From a virus, in IMG/VR virus record IMGVR_UViG_3300031612_000095, positions 1 through 20,583 of that record: DNA of 20,583 nucleotides; one strand, 5' to 3'. The position numbers and the translations under genes were made by a program. Of the stretch, positions 11,895 through 19,074 are shown piece by piece; positions within the stretch are counted from its first letter, which is position 1; each line of letters opens with the position of its first letter. Under the pieces are notes generated by a model. The model did no database searches. It saw only the letters and a list, made by a program, of their open reading frames with translations, and was not told the origin of the DNA.

Positions 11895-12089
11895 ATGTGG
11901 AGTCTCATCGGAAACGCACTTGGGTTGGTTAGAGAAACAATCACAAGAAGATTTAAAGCAAAACACGAACGTACTTGGAAAGAGAATGAAGTGGATATCA
12001 AGGAAGCATTGGCAAATCGTGATGTCCATAGTATTGCTGGTATCTTTAAACGCCTGCGCAGGAAAGGTAGTTCTTCTGAAAGACGGTGA
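11895..12089 (+). CDS. Small basic amphipathic protein
   Basis: The 64-residue protein opens MWSLIGNALGLVRETITRRF, possibly a membrane-surface helix, then a highly charged helical region ending FKRLRRKGSSSERR. GGAGCCGTC precedes the ATG. It lies in a small cluster with a lipoprotein and a holin-like gene, so a role in lysis or envelope interaction is possible. The lipoprotein gene overlaps its 3' half in another frame. Confidence 0.62.
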   Translation: MWSLIGNALGLVRETITRRFKAKHERTWKENEVDIKEALANRDVHSIAGIFKRLRRKGSSSERR

Positions 12090-12204
12090 TATGAAATTGT
12101 TAGATGACGGTAACTATGCCGTATCTGCTATCTGGATGGAAGAACGCTTGCAATTTGAGAACGATCTGGTAAAAAGATTATCTGAGTGTAATACTAATGA
12201 ATGA
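11986..12204 (+). CDS. Putative lipoprotein encoded in an overlapping frame (possible outer-membrane spanin-like)
   Basis: From the ATG at 11986 the product has 72 residues: a basic start (KWISRKHW), a hydrophobic core (IVMSIVLLVSL) and LNAC at the expected signal-peptidase II site. The roughly 49-residue mature part reads CAGKVVLLKDGDMKLL and onward. Frame +1 relative to the gene at 11895-12089, with 104 nt shared; the later ATG at 12022 is an alternative start. SD signals are weak for both, so translation may be coupled. A small lipoprotein nested against a basic small protein and a holin-like gene recalls spanin pairs, but the partner lacks a clear membrane anchor. Lipobox position -2 (Asn) is unusual. 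Confidence 0.6.
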   Translation: MKWISRKHWQIVMSIVLLVSLNACAGKVVLLKDGDMKLLDDGNYAVSAIWMEERLQFENDLVKRLSECNTNE

Positions 12205-12216
12205 TTGGAGGACAAC

Positions 12217-12411
12217 ATGGTTGAATTGATTATAGGGTTTGTAGATAAAAGATTTCAAGGTCAGAAGACATATATATTGATGGGTGTCGGTATGGCTATG
12301 ATGGCGTGTCAAATGTTTGGATTTCATAGTTTCTCTGAGTCTGCATGGGGCATGTTAGGTATTGGTGGCGCAGCCACATGGAAGATGGGTATGGACAGAC
12401 CGAAGAAATGA
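12217..12411 (+). CDS. Holin-like small membrane protein
   Basis: The 64-residue product starts at the ATG at 12217, preceded by GGAGGACAAC; a TTG four codons earlier lies inside that SD. Segments about 17-35 (TYILMGVGMAMMACQMFGF) and 41-57 (ESAWGMLGIGGAATWKMGM) are hydrophobic and the tail is basic (DRPKK). Two membrane helices and small size fit a class II holin or a holin-like head-cluster protein. No endolysin is in the window, so lysis function is inferred only from shape and the adjacent lipoprotein. Confidence 0.6.
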   Translation: MVELIIGFVDKRFQGQKTYILMGVGMAMMACQMFGFHSFSESAWGMLGIGGAATWKMGMDRPKK

Positions 12412-12725
12412 ATGAAATAATCATAACGATTATGCTGGTTGTACCATCGCCTGATAAGATGGTCGATTGGTCTGTAAATGAAGTACCTACACAGATACAA
12501 ATCAAGCATGAGTCTGGGCTAGAGGTTAGTTACCATTCAAACCCAGTACCATGTTCCTTTAAAACAAGGTCTAGTTCTGAGATGGTATTCAAATCAGATG
12601 ACAACCACTGCTATTCGATATATGATATACATAGTCCGCAGTTCATTAGACATAAGTCATTTTGGTATAGGATTAGTCTTCCTAAACCACCACATGATAA
12701 GGTAACTCCAGATGGAAGAAGATAA
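12408..12725 (+). CDS. Hypothetical protein upstream of terminase
   Basis: The start is the ATG at 12408, which overlaps the holin-like stop (ATGA); the open frame runs further upstream but lies within the previous gene. The 105-residue product begins NEIIITIMLVVPSPDKMVDW and appears beta-rich and polar afterwards. No motif was recognised. It may be translated by coupling, as no clear SD is present. It overlaps the TerS candidate by 14 nt. Confidence 0.6.
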   Translation: MNEIIITIMLVVPSPDKMVDWSVNEVPTQIQIKHESGLEVSYHSNPVPCSFKTRSSSEMVFKSDDNHCYSIYDIHSPQFIRHKSFWYRISLPKPPHDKVTPDGRR

Positions 12726-13092
12726 TAAGTTGCAAAGGTTTGTTAAGGGTGGCGTAGCAGGGCCGGGAAGGCCCAAGAACACCATCAATAAGAACCGAAT
12801 GGTAGGCGAAGTACTAAACAAACTAAACTTTGAACCTTTGAAGGAAGCTATCGCTATATTTAGAGACATAGATACCCCTGTAAAGGTAAAAACTGACATA
12901 GTGTTGAAGGTAATGCGTCTTGTTTACCCAGAAGTTAAACAGATACAGGTTGAAAGTCAGAGTATAGAGAACTCTATGAACCCAATCGCTGAAGCTATGC
13001 TACAAATTCAAGATAAAAAATCAGGCTTCGATTATAACTCAAGGATAAATAGTGACAAAAAAGACGGGAACGAACCTAGTACAACTAATTAA
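12712..13092 (+). CDS. Candidate small terminase subunit
   Basis: The 126-residue protein lies directly upstream of, and overlaps by 41 nt, the large terminase gene, the normal place for TerS. It has an AT-hook-like basic start (GGVAGPGRPKNTINKNR, 13-29), then predicted helices (MVGEVLNKLNFEPLKEAIAIF; VKVKTDIVLKVMRLVYPEV) and a polar tail. TerS proteins bind phage DNA and present it to the motor. The sequence is not diagnostic, so the call rests on position, size and the DNA-binding-like N-terminus. Confidence 0.6.
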   Translation: MEEDNKLQRFVKGGVAGPGRPKNTINKNRMVGEVLNKLNFEPLKEAIAIFRDIDTPVKVKTDIVLKVMRLVYPEVKQIQVESQSIENSMNPIAEAMLQIQDKKSGFDYNSRINSDKKDGNEPSTTN

Positions 13093-14569
13093 GAGCCGTA
13101 CTTGGCGGTTAAACAATTTGTATCATATAAGACCGAAAGAAGGGAGTGCATTAGTACCCTTTAGACTCAATTGGTCGCAACAAGAACTGTATAACAACAT
13201 TTGGAATAGAGTAGTAGTACTTAAAGCACGGCAATTAGGGGTTACAACCTTCTTTGCCGTTCTCTTTTTGGATGATTGCCTGTTTAATTCTAATAGAGAA
13301 GCAGGAATTATAGCTGATACAAGAGAAAACGCTGAAGAAATCTTCCGTACTAAGGTTAAAGATGTCTGGGACAACGTAGCTAAAGACATTCCTGCCCTAA
13401 GAGAACTCATACACAAAACAATTAAGCTAGATAGCGAACAAGGAAAGCGTTTGATCTTTAGTAATGGCTCTGCCTTTCGTGTTTCGACTTCAATGAGGTC
13501 TGGAACACTCTCTCAATTATTGATTACAGAGTATGGCAAGATATGCGCCAAAGAACCAGAGAAAGCAAGAGAGGTAAGAACAGGTAGTATAGAAACTCTT
13601 CCCAGAGATGCACTACTTGCAATAGAATCTACCGCTATGGGGAATGAAGGTGACTTCTTTACTAAGTGTCGTGATGCTGAACTTGCAGGGATATCACAAA
13701 AGGAACTCACTACAATGGATTATAGGTTTTTCTTTTTTCCTTGGTACAAAGAGAACGCATACAAGCTCGACACAACCGCCCAACTAACTCCTGATGTTGA
13801 ATCGTACTTTAAAAGACAGGAAGAGGATCTAGGATGTACATTTACAAAGGCACAGAAGTCATGGTATGCTAAGAAAGTAGCAGAGCTAGGTGATGATGTT
13901 AAACGTGAGTATCCAACAACTGCAAAAGAAGCATTTGAACAGAGTATTGAGGGAGCTTACTTATCACGTCACCTACAGATAGCTTACAAAGACCAAAGAG
14001 TAACGACAGTACCTTATATTAGAAGTTTAGCTGTACATACATGTTGGGATCTAGGTATTAATGACACAACTTGTATTTGGTTTTTCCAAGTACACCGTGA
14101 TACGATTAGATTCATAGATTATTATGAGAACTCAGATGAAGGTCTGACACATTATATTAATTTATTAAAAACAAAAGACTTTAGTTACGGTAAACATCTA
14201 GCACCACATGATATTGAGGTAAGAGATTTTACTATAGGCAAGACTAGGAAAGAGTTCGCAAGGGAACAAGGTCTAATATTTGAAACTGTACCAAGACCTG
14301 CTGACGTTATGGATAAGATTGAAAGCGTTAGGAACTTATTTCCACAATTCTACTTCGATGAGAATAAGTGTAGTAGAGGCTTGACTTGCTTAAAAAATTA
14401 CCGTAAAGAATGGGACGATAAGAACGGCTGTTATAAGAATAGACCGTTGCATAATTGGGCTTCTCATGGATTTGATTCTTTGTCAACCTGTACGCTAGGA
14501 TTTGAAGCAGGATATTTGACAGTTAAGGAAATGCAATCAAGTGCGGTATCAGAATACGATGTTTTTTAA
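13052..14569 (+). CDS. Terminase large subunit (packaging ATPase/nuclease)
   Basis: The product has 505 residues from a GTG at 13052 with AAGGATAAATA before it. ATPase part: Walker A-type KARQLGVTT (58-66), Walker B LLITE (156-160) and the coupling motif ESTAMG (192-197). Nuclease part: WDLGINDTT with D333 as a metal ligand, a middle acidic region and a C-terminal HGFDSLS (about 471-477) matching the last conserved Asp of the RNase H-like fold. It drives DNA into the prohead and cuts the concatemer. It is close to the usual length for the family, and the neighbours (portal, scaffold, capsid) agree. Confidence 0.93.
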   Translation: MTKKTGTNLVQLIKSRTWRLNNLYHIRPKEGSALVPFRLNWSQQELYNNIWNRVVVLKARQLGVTTFFAVLFLDDCLFNSNREAGIIADTRENAEEIFRTKVKDVWDNVAKDIPALRELIHKTIKLDSEQGKRLIFSNGSAFRVSTSMRSGTLSQLLITEYGKICAKEPEKAREVRTGSIETLPRDALLAIESTAMGNEGDFFTKCRDAELAGISQKELTTMDYRFFFFPWYKENAYKLDTTAQLTPDVESYFKRQEEDLGCTFTKAQKSWYAKKVAELGDDVKREYPTTAKEAFEQSIEGAYLSRHLQIAYKDQRVTTVPYIRSLAVHTCWDLGINDTTCIWFFQVHRDTIRFIDYYENSDEGLTHYINLLKTKDFSYGKHLAPHDIEVRDFTIGKTRKEFAREQGLIFETVPRPADVMDKIESVRNLFPQFYFDENKCSRGLTCLKNYRKEWDDKNGCYKNRPLHNWASHGFDSLSTCTLGFEAGYLTVKEMQSSAVSEYDVF

Positions 14570-14582
14570 TTAGGAGATAGAT

Positions 14583-14894
14583 ATGGGTGGTAAAGGATCA
14601 ATGCCTGCAATGCCAGCACCTATGATGATGCCAGCACCAAAGGAAGCAGACTACCTGCCTCCTAAGACTGAGCTACCAGAGCCTGCTGCAATTACACAAG
14701 CAAAATTAGATGATGAGAAAAGAAGGAAGATGGCACGACTAGCGTCTACCGATACCAGAGAAAACACCATTATCAATGAAGGTGGGGCTTTAGGACTAGG
14801 TGCTGCTACAGAGGAAGAGATAAACAAGCCAAGTTTGTTCTATAAGAAGAAGGTTGTAGGTAATAAATCTGAAAAAGGACTCCTATCGTCTTGA
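14583..14894 (+). CDS. Small Met/Pro-rich virion-region protein
   Basis: The 103-residue protein starts MGGKGSMPAMPAPMMMPAPK, a low-complexity Met/Pro/Ala leader, followed by a charged helical middle (ITQAKLDDEKRRKMARLAS) and a basic C-terminus. TAGGAGATAGAT precedes the ATG. Similar short Gly/Pro-rich proteins lie between terminase and portal genes in many T7-like phages, where their roles (minor virion or assembly proteins) are mostly unclear. It overlaps the next start (TTGA). Confidence 0.68.
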   Translation: MGGKGSMPAMPAPMMMPAPKEADYLPPKTELPEPAAITQAKLDDEKRRKMARLASTDTRENTIINEGGALGLGAATEEEINKPSLFYKKKVVGNKSEKGLLSS

Positions 14895-15364
14895 AAAAGA
14901 TAACTAACAGTACGGTTAGATTGGCATTACCTGATGATGCTAGTGAAATAGTACATTTAACTAAAGCAATTAATGAAGAAAGCGACTACGGGCTTGTATA
15001 TAACGAAGAAAACTCATTTAAGTATATCTACAACCACATCTATTATGACGGTTGTGCCATTGCAGTTGCTGAGAAGGATGACGAAATAATAGGATATGTA
15101 ATATTAGCTAGAAGTTTAGAGTACCATGACAGACCGTTCTGTTATATAGGGAAGTTTTTTGTATTTTTATCTGGTAGGAGAACAGATGCTAGTAGAAAAC
15201 TAGCAGCTTACGCATTGAAGTGGGCTAAAGAACAGGATTGCTCTCATGTATTCGCTACAGCTACTGCTGGGCTTGAAGAAAAAGAACAACAACTATTTAT
15301 TAATCTAATGAAGAAGTCTGGGTTGGTGGAACATGGCCCTGTTTTATCACTTAAGATGGAGTAA
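14891..15364 (+). CDS. GNAT-family acetyltransferase
   Basis: The 157-residue product starts at a TTG that overlaps the previous stop; AAGGA lies about 11 bases upstream. Residues 9-157 follow the GNAT plan: RLALPDDASEIVHL (strand and first helix), IAVAEKDDEIIGYVILA (strands 2-4), KFFVFLSGRRTDASRKLAAYA (strand 5 and the acetyl-CoA loop and helix; the usual R/Q-x-x-G-x-G/A is degenerate), then a Cys-His segment and LMKKSGLVEHG. GNAT enzymes move an acetyl group from acetyl-CoA to amines on proteins or small molecules. They occur sporadically near portal genes of podoviruses. The target is unknown. Confidence 0.7.
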   Translation: MKKITNSTVRLALPDDASEIVHLTKAINEESDYGLVYNEENSFKYIYNHIYYDGCAIAVAEKDDEIIGYVILARSLEYHDRPFCYIGKFFVFLSGRRTDASRKLAAYALKWAKEQDCSHVFATATAGLEEKEQQLFINLMKKSGLVEHGPVLSLKME

Positions 15365-15368
15365 TACT

Positions 15369-15815
15369 ATGGGTAAATTTAAGAGTTGGTTTGGGGGTAG
15401 TTCCGCACCACCACAACCTGATTACGCAGCGATACAAAGACAACAAGATGAAGAACGTAAGCGCTTACAAGGTATAAGAGATGAAGAGTTTCGTGTAGAT
15501 GGCATTAAAGATTATGTAGATTACATGTATGACAACCCAGAGAATGTAAAGAGAAGATCCGCAACGGGTTCTTTCTATGGGGCTATTAGTGAGGGTAAAG
15601 TACCTAATGAACTACTCTCTGGTTATGCAAGTAACAAAGACATCACATTAAAAGATGTCAAGGCTAACACAGGAAAATATTTTACCAATAGAGATCCTGT
15701 ACCAACTCTACAAAAAGGTCGTATTAAGCTAGGCAAAAGAGCTATAAAAAGACCAGAAGGAGTTTTAGGTGGGGCTGGAGATGATTCAGACAAAAAAACG
15801 CTACTAGGAGCATAA
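15369..15815 (+). CDS. Portal-adjacent minor protein
   Basis: The product has 148 residues from the ATG at 15369 (GGAGTAATACT before it); an earlier in-frame ATG lies within the GNAT gene. It starts MGKFKSWFGGSSAPPQPDYA, with a helical charged segment (IQRQQDEERKRLQGI), a possible globular middle and a C-terminal LLGA. Small proteins with a Gly/Pro-rich N-terminus and a short hydrophobic C-terminal tail are found just before T7-like portal genes. Function is uncertain; minor virion or assembly factor is likely from position. Confidence 0.68.
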   Translation: MGKFKSWFGGSSAPPQPDYAAIQRQQDEERKRLQGIRDEEFRVDGIKDYVDYMYDNPENVKRRSATGSFYGAISEGKVPNELLSGYASNKDITLKDVKANTGKYFTNRDPVPTLQKGRIKLGKRAIKRPEGVLGGAGDDSDKKTLLGA

Positions 15816-15816
15816 C

Positions 15817-17463
15817 ATGGCTTATAGGTATTCAGTCCAAGATATTCTTAGACAATATGATGTTCTAAAAGAAGACCGTATGCTATGGGAGCCTTTCTTT
15901 AGAGATGTAAGAGATTTTATAAGACCACGAAAACAGGGTGTAGATAGCTCTACAATTATTGGGGCTGAACGCCATACCAACAAATTATTTGATTCATCCG
16001 CACCAGAAGCAAGCCGTCTTATGGCTATGTCTATGCAAAATGCTCTTGTCCCACAATCTGTAGTTTGGTTTGGTTTGGGCATACCGTCAGGACATGCACT
16101 AGCCCCATTAAATAAAGACCCAGAAGTTAAGCGTTGGTTTCATGATGTAACCCAAAAGATGTTTTTTGGTATGCACGAAAGTAATTTCTATACTGCTATT
16201 GGTGAAGCGTTTTTAGATTTCACTTCCTTTGGTACAATCAATATTTTATTAGAAGAGAACGATGCTTACAGCGAAGGATTTGGTGGATTAGTTTTCACTT
16301 CTATTCCTACAGGTCAGTTTTGTTTTGCAGAAGATAAGAGAGGACATCCAGACACAGTATTCTGGGAGTACACATTTACAGCACGGCAAGCCAAGCAGAT
16401 GTTTGGAATGCGTAAACTACCCGACAAGGTGAAAAAGGCTTGCAAGGAAAGGCCACATGAAAAGTTTACTTTTGTTCGTGCTTTGATGCCAAGGGAAGAC
16501 TACAAGGCAGGTTCGCAAGACGCTCTAAACAAGCGTTATGCAGCCCTTGATATTCATGTAGATTCTAAAACCTTAGTGAGAGAAAGTGGTTTTGATGAAC
16601 TTCCTTACGTTATAGGTAGGTTTGAGAAATCATCAGGAGAGTTATGGGGTAGAAGTCCTGCGGATATCGCAATGCCAGACATTAAAACAATTAACAAAAT
16701 ACGTGAATTAGAACTTAAGGGATTAGCAACTGCTGTACATCCACCATTAATAGCACCCGATCAAGGTATCATTGGAACTTTTAGAATGACTCCTTCCGCT
16801 ATTAACTACTCTAGAGAACCAGAAAGATTTAAATTCCTTAGATTTGAAGGACGATTTGATCTATCTTCTCTAAAAGCAAACGAACTTAAAAAATCAATTA
16901 GAGGTATCTTCTTAGCAGATCAACTGGTTTTACCAGAAAAGCTAAACATGACGGCTGAAGAGGTAGCTACTGTTAGAGAACAAATACAAAAACTACTTGG
17001 CCCTACTGTAGCAAGGTTTGAGAGTGAGGTTCTAACACCATTAATTATTCGTAGTTTTGGTATAATGAATAGGTCAGGTGTTTTACCACCTACCCCGAAA
17101 GCCTTGGAGGGCATCGATGAAATTGAAGTGTCATATGTTGGTCAATTGGCTAAAAATCAAAAGATACAAGATGTCACAAGTATTCAACAATGGCTTGGGG
17201 TTGCTGCCAATATGGCATCGTTTTCACCTGACGTGCTTGACCTTATTAATATGGATGAGGCTTTACAAATCATTGGCGAAAGGATGGCTGTACCGAATCA
17301 AATAATGCGTTCACAGGAAGAAATAGCACAACTACGACAACAACGACAAGAACAAATGAAAATGCAGGAACAAATGCAGCAAGCATCTCAGGTAGCTGAA
17401 GGTGCAGGAAAAGCTGCTCCAATGGTTAAAGCTCTAGGAGGCCCAGATGCGTTCCCGTTATAA
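15817..17463 (+). CDS. Portal protein, T7-like head-to-tail connector
   Basis: The 548-residue protein starts MAYRYSVQDILRQYDVLKED, then WEPFFRDVRDFIRPRKQ, FDSSAPEASRLMAMSMQNALVP, W-F-GL, a DFTSFGTINILLEE region and YSREPERFKFLRFEG. This order (N-terminal helix, R-D...I-PR, L-x-DSSA-E-A--MA-M--ALVP-S--WF) is the hallmark of the podovirus head-to-tail connecting protein family. Twelve copies form the ring through which DNA passes. The C-terminus is Gln/Met-rich (QRQEQMKMQEQMQQASQ). GGAGCATAAC precedes the ATG. It is the best evidence that the particle has a short-tailed, T7-like portal vertex. Confidence 0.92.
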   Translation: MAYRYSVQDILRQYDVLKEDRMLWEPFFRDVRDFIRPRKQGVDSSTIIGAERHTNKLFDSSAPEASRLMAMSMQNALVPQSVVWFGLGIPSGHALAPLNKDPEVKRWFHDVTQKMFFGMHESNFYTAIGEAFLDFTSFGTINILLEENDAYSEGFGGLVFTSIPTGQFCFAEDKRGHPDTVFWEYTFTARQAKQMFGMRKLPDKVKKACKERPHEKFTFVRALMPREDYKAGSQDALNKRYAALDIHVDSKTLVRESGFDELPYVIGRFEKSSGELWGRSPADIAMPDIKTINKIRELELKGLATAVHPPLIAPDQGIIGTFRMTPSAINYSREPERFKFLRFEGRFDLSSLKANELKKSIRGIFLADQLVLPEKLNMTAEEVATVREQIQKLLGPTVARFESEVLTPLIIRSFGIMNRSGVLPPTPKALEGIDEIEVSYVGQLAKNQKIQDVTSIQQWLGVAANMASFSPDVLDLINMDEALQIIGERMAVPNQIMRSQEEIAQLRQQRQEQMKMQEQMQQASQVAEGAGKAAPMVKALGGPDAFPL

Positions 17464-17704
17464 TGAAGAATTGGTTGAGATCAGAGAAGCTATAGTCAAA
17501 ACATTTTCTGGAACTTATGGAGAACGTGTTCTAGATTTTTTAGATGAAATGTACTCTAACCAGATATCAGCCGTACCAAATGATCCCTACTCTACGTACT
17601 TCAATGAAGGTGGTCGTGGATTAGTGTTAGGAATCAAAGCACAAATTAAGGCATTCAAAGAAGTTAAACCAACTGTGCAACAAGAAACAACCTACGAAGA
17701 ATAG
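17447..17704 (+). CDS. Bbp19-like small protein
   Basis: The 85-residue protein has the pattern RYNEELVEIREAIVKTFSG, TYGERVLDFLDEMYSN, DPYSTYFNEGGRGLVLGIKA. This matches small Bbp19-like proteins next to portal genes (an N-terminal R..f.f-G..VL-dL helix pair and a C-terminal D-----EGrR-v---I). Their role is unknown, and they may help portal or prohead assembly. GGAGGCCCAG precedes the ATG and lies within the portal gene; the overlap is 17 nt. Confidence 0.7.
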   Translation: MRSRYNEELVEIREAIVKTFSGTYGERVLDFLDEMYSNQISAVPNDPYSTYFNEGGRGLVLGIKAQIKAFKEVKPTVQQETTYEE

Positions 17705-17705
17705 G

Positions 17706-17936
17706 ATGGAAACAACAGAGTGGAATTTCCCATGCGATGAGTGTGGAGCTTGTTGTAAGGTTTTAGATTGTCCTGATCTTACAGCAGATAACAAGTGTTC
17801 TATATATGCTACAAGACCATTCTTATGTAATACTAAAAAGATGTTTGATGAAGTACATAGTAAGACGATGACTAAACAAGGGTATTTTGATAAAGCTGCT
17901 ATAGCTTGTAAACAATTAAAGGAGATGTACTTATGA
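17706..17936 (+). CDS. YkgJ-type CxxCxxCC cluster protein
   Basis: The 76-residue protein carries CDECGACC (C10, C13, C16, C17), then DCPDL (C22), NKCSIYATRPFLC (C31 and C41) and a later C68. CxxCxxCC followed by D--C-iY--RP--C is the signature of the YkgJ/UPF0153 family, which binds zinc or an iron-sulfur cluster. Cellular family members have poorly known roles. Here it lies between the Bbp19-like and scaffold genes, so it is a virion-region accessory gene. The SD is weak (AGG beside the ATG), and its stop overlaps the scaffold start (ATGA). Confidence 0.8.
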   Translation: METTEWNFPCDECGACCKVLDCPDLTADNKCSIYATRPFLCNTKKMFDEVHSKTMTKQGYFDKAAIACKQLKEMYL

Positions 17937-18775
17937 CTGAAGATGCGACCGTGACAAACGATAATCTCATCACAGAGGAAGTAGCAACACCAGAAGATAA
18001 TTCTTGGCAATCACGTTATTTGCCTGATGATCTTAAGGAAAACGCAACCCTACAGAAGTTTAAGGATGTGGGTGGACTAAGTAGTTCCTATCTTTCTATG
18101 CAAGAAATGTTAGGTTCTAGGGTTAAAGTACCTACTGATGATTCTTCTGATGAAGAACGTAGTGACTTCTTTACTAAGGTAGGTCGTCCAGAATCTCCAG
18201 ACAAGTATGATCTGGTAATTGATGAACGCTTTTCTGCTAATCCTGCGGATCAACAAAAGATCCTAGAGTTTAGAAATCAAGCATTCAGTCAAGGATTTAC
18301 TAATAATCAAGCCCAGAAAGCAGTTGACTTTTATACTGATATGATAAATGGGGCTATGATTGATGGTGATGCAGCTATGGGACAAGCACGTATATCTGCT
18401 GAAACTACCCTTAAGAAAGAATGGGGGCCACAAGAATACGATAAAAATCTTGCATTATCAAGACGTGCCTTTAATAGATTTGCTGATGACGATCTAAAAG
18501 CTTTCGTTAATGAGAACGGTATAGCTAATAATGTTGGAATGATTAAGTTTCTACATAAGATAGGGACAGCATTCAATGAGCCAGAAATGTCAGGCTCTGG
18601 TAGAGATACTGGTTCAATAGATTCAGATTCTGCTAGAATTGAAATAGATGCAATAATGAAAGATACCAAGCATAAATACCATGAAGCATTGTTTGACCCC
18701 AAACACATTAAGCATGAAGAAGCAATTGCTTATAGGGATAATCTCTACGATGTGGTATACAGGAGTGAGGAATGA
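17933..18775 (+). CDS. Scaffolding (capsid assembly) protein
   Basis: The 280-residue acidic protein has the usual parts: WQSRYLPDDLKENATLQKFKDVGGLSSSYLSM in the N-terminal third, then KVPTDDSS...FFTKVGRPESPDKYDL, a helical middle (FRNQAFSQGFTNNQAQKAVDFY; LKKEWGPQEYDKNLAL) and a charged helical C-terminus. Podovirus scaffolds chaperone capsid assembly and leave the prohead. The pattern and position just before the capsid gene support the call. GGAGATGTACTT precedes the ATG. Confidence 0.82.
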   Translation: MTEDATVTNDNLITEEVATPEDNSWQSRYLPDDLKENATLQKFKDVGGLSSSYLSMQEMLGSRVKVPTDDSSDEERSDFFTKVGRPESPDKYDLVIDERFSANPADQQKILEFRNQAFSQGFTNNQAQKAVDFYTDMINGAMIDGDAAMGQARISAETTLKKEWGPQEYDKNLALSRRAFNRFADDDLKAFVNENGIANNVGMIKFLHKIGTAFNEPEMSGSGRDTGSIDSDSARIEIDAIMKDTKHKYHEALFDPKHIKHEEAIAYRDNLYDVVYRSEE

Positions 18776-19017
18776 TTGAGAATATAATTTGCTCTGAGTG
18801 TTCGCACTTTACCTACAAAGACAGACGTGTTGATGAGGAAAAAGGAAAGACCACTCCAGAGAAATATGGGTTTTGTAACTCTTACCAGACGAAGACTTCG
18901 GCAGATACATTTTATGGAATGTGTCCTTCGGCAGTCAGACTCCCTATAGAAGTTTACACTCCCCAACTTGTGAAGAAAATAGCCCGTAAAAGGACAACTA
19001 GGTCTTCACGCAAATAA
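18772..19017 (+). CDS. Small four-Cys (zinc-finger-like) protein
   Basis: The 81-residue protein has ICSEC (C7, C10), FC (C35) and MC (C51), spaced as a possible four-Cys zinc site, and a very basic tail (KKIARKRTTRSSRK). The ATG overlaps the scaffold stop (ATGA), with AGGAGTGAGGA before it. It resembles small Cys-containing proteins that sit between scaffold and capsid genes in some phages; function unknown. The basic tail suggests nucleic-acid binding. Confidence 0.66.
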   Translation: MIENIICSECSHFTYKDRRVDEEKGKTTPEKYGFCNSYQTKTSADTFYGMCPSAVRLPIEVYTPQLVKKIARKRTTRSSRK

Positions 19018-19067
19018 GAGCCTGCATGGTGCAGATAACTCTTCCTTTTTATCTCTTAAAATAAGAG
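19016..19067 (+). promoter_or_regulatory. Two-hairpin leader before capsid gene (attenuator-like)
   Basis: AAGAG (19016-19020) pairs with CTCTT (19039-19043) around an inner CTGCA/TGCAG stem (19022-19034), followed by CC and five Ts (19046-19050), like a weak terminator. A second hairpin, CTCTTA (19053-19058) with TAAGAG (19062-19067), covers the start of the capsid SD (AAGAGGTG, 19063-19070). The four AAGAG/CTCTT arms can also pair in the other combination. This fits partial termination or translational control of capsid output, or an RNA-processing site. Confidence 0.5.
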
Positions 19068-19074
19068 GTGTATT

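Noticed and set aside
17627-18010. Minus-strand 127-codon frame
   Set aside because: Antisense shadow of the YkgJ-type and scaffold genes, which have clear domain motifs on the plus strand.
18331-18708. Minus-strand 125-codon frame
   Set aside because: Antisense shadow of the scaffold gene; no SD and no recognisable motif.
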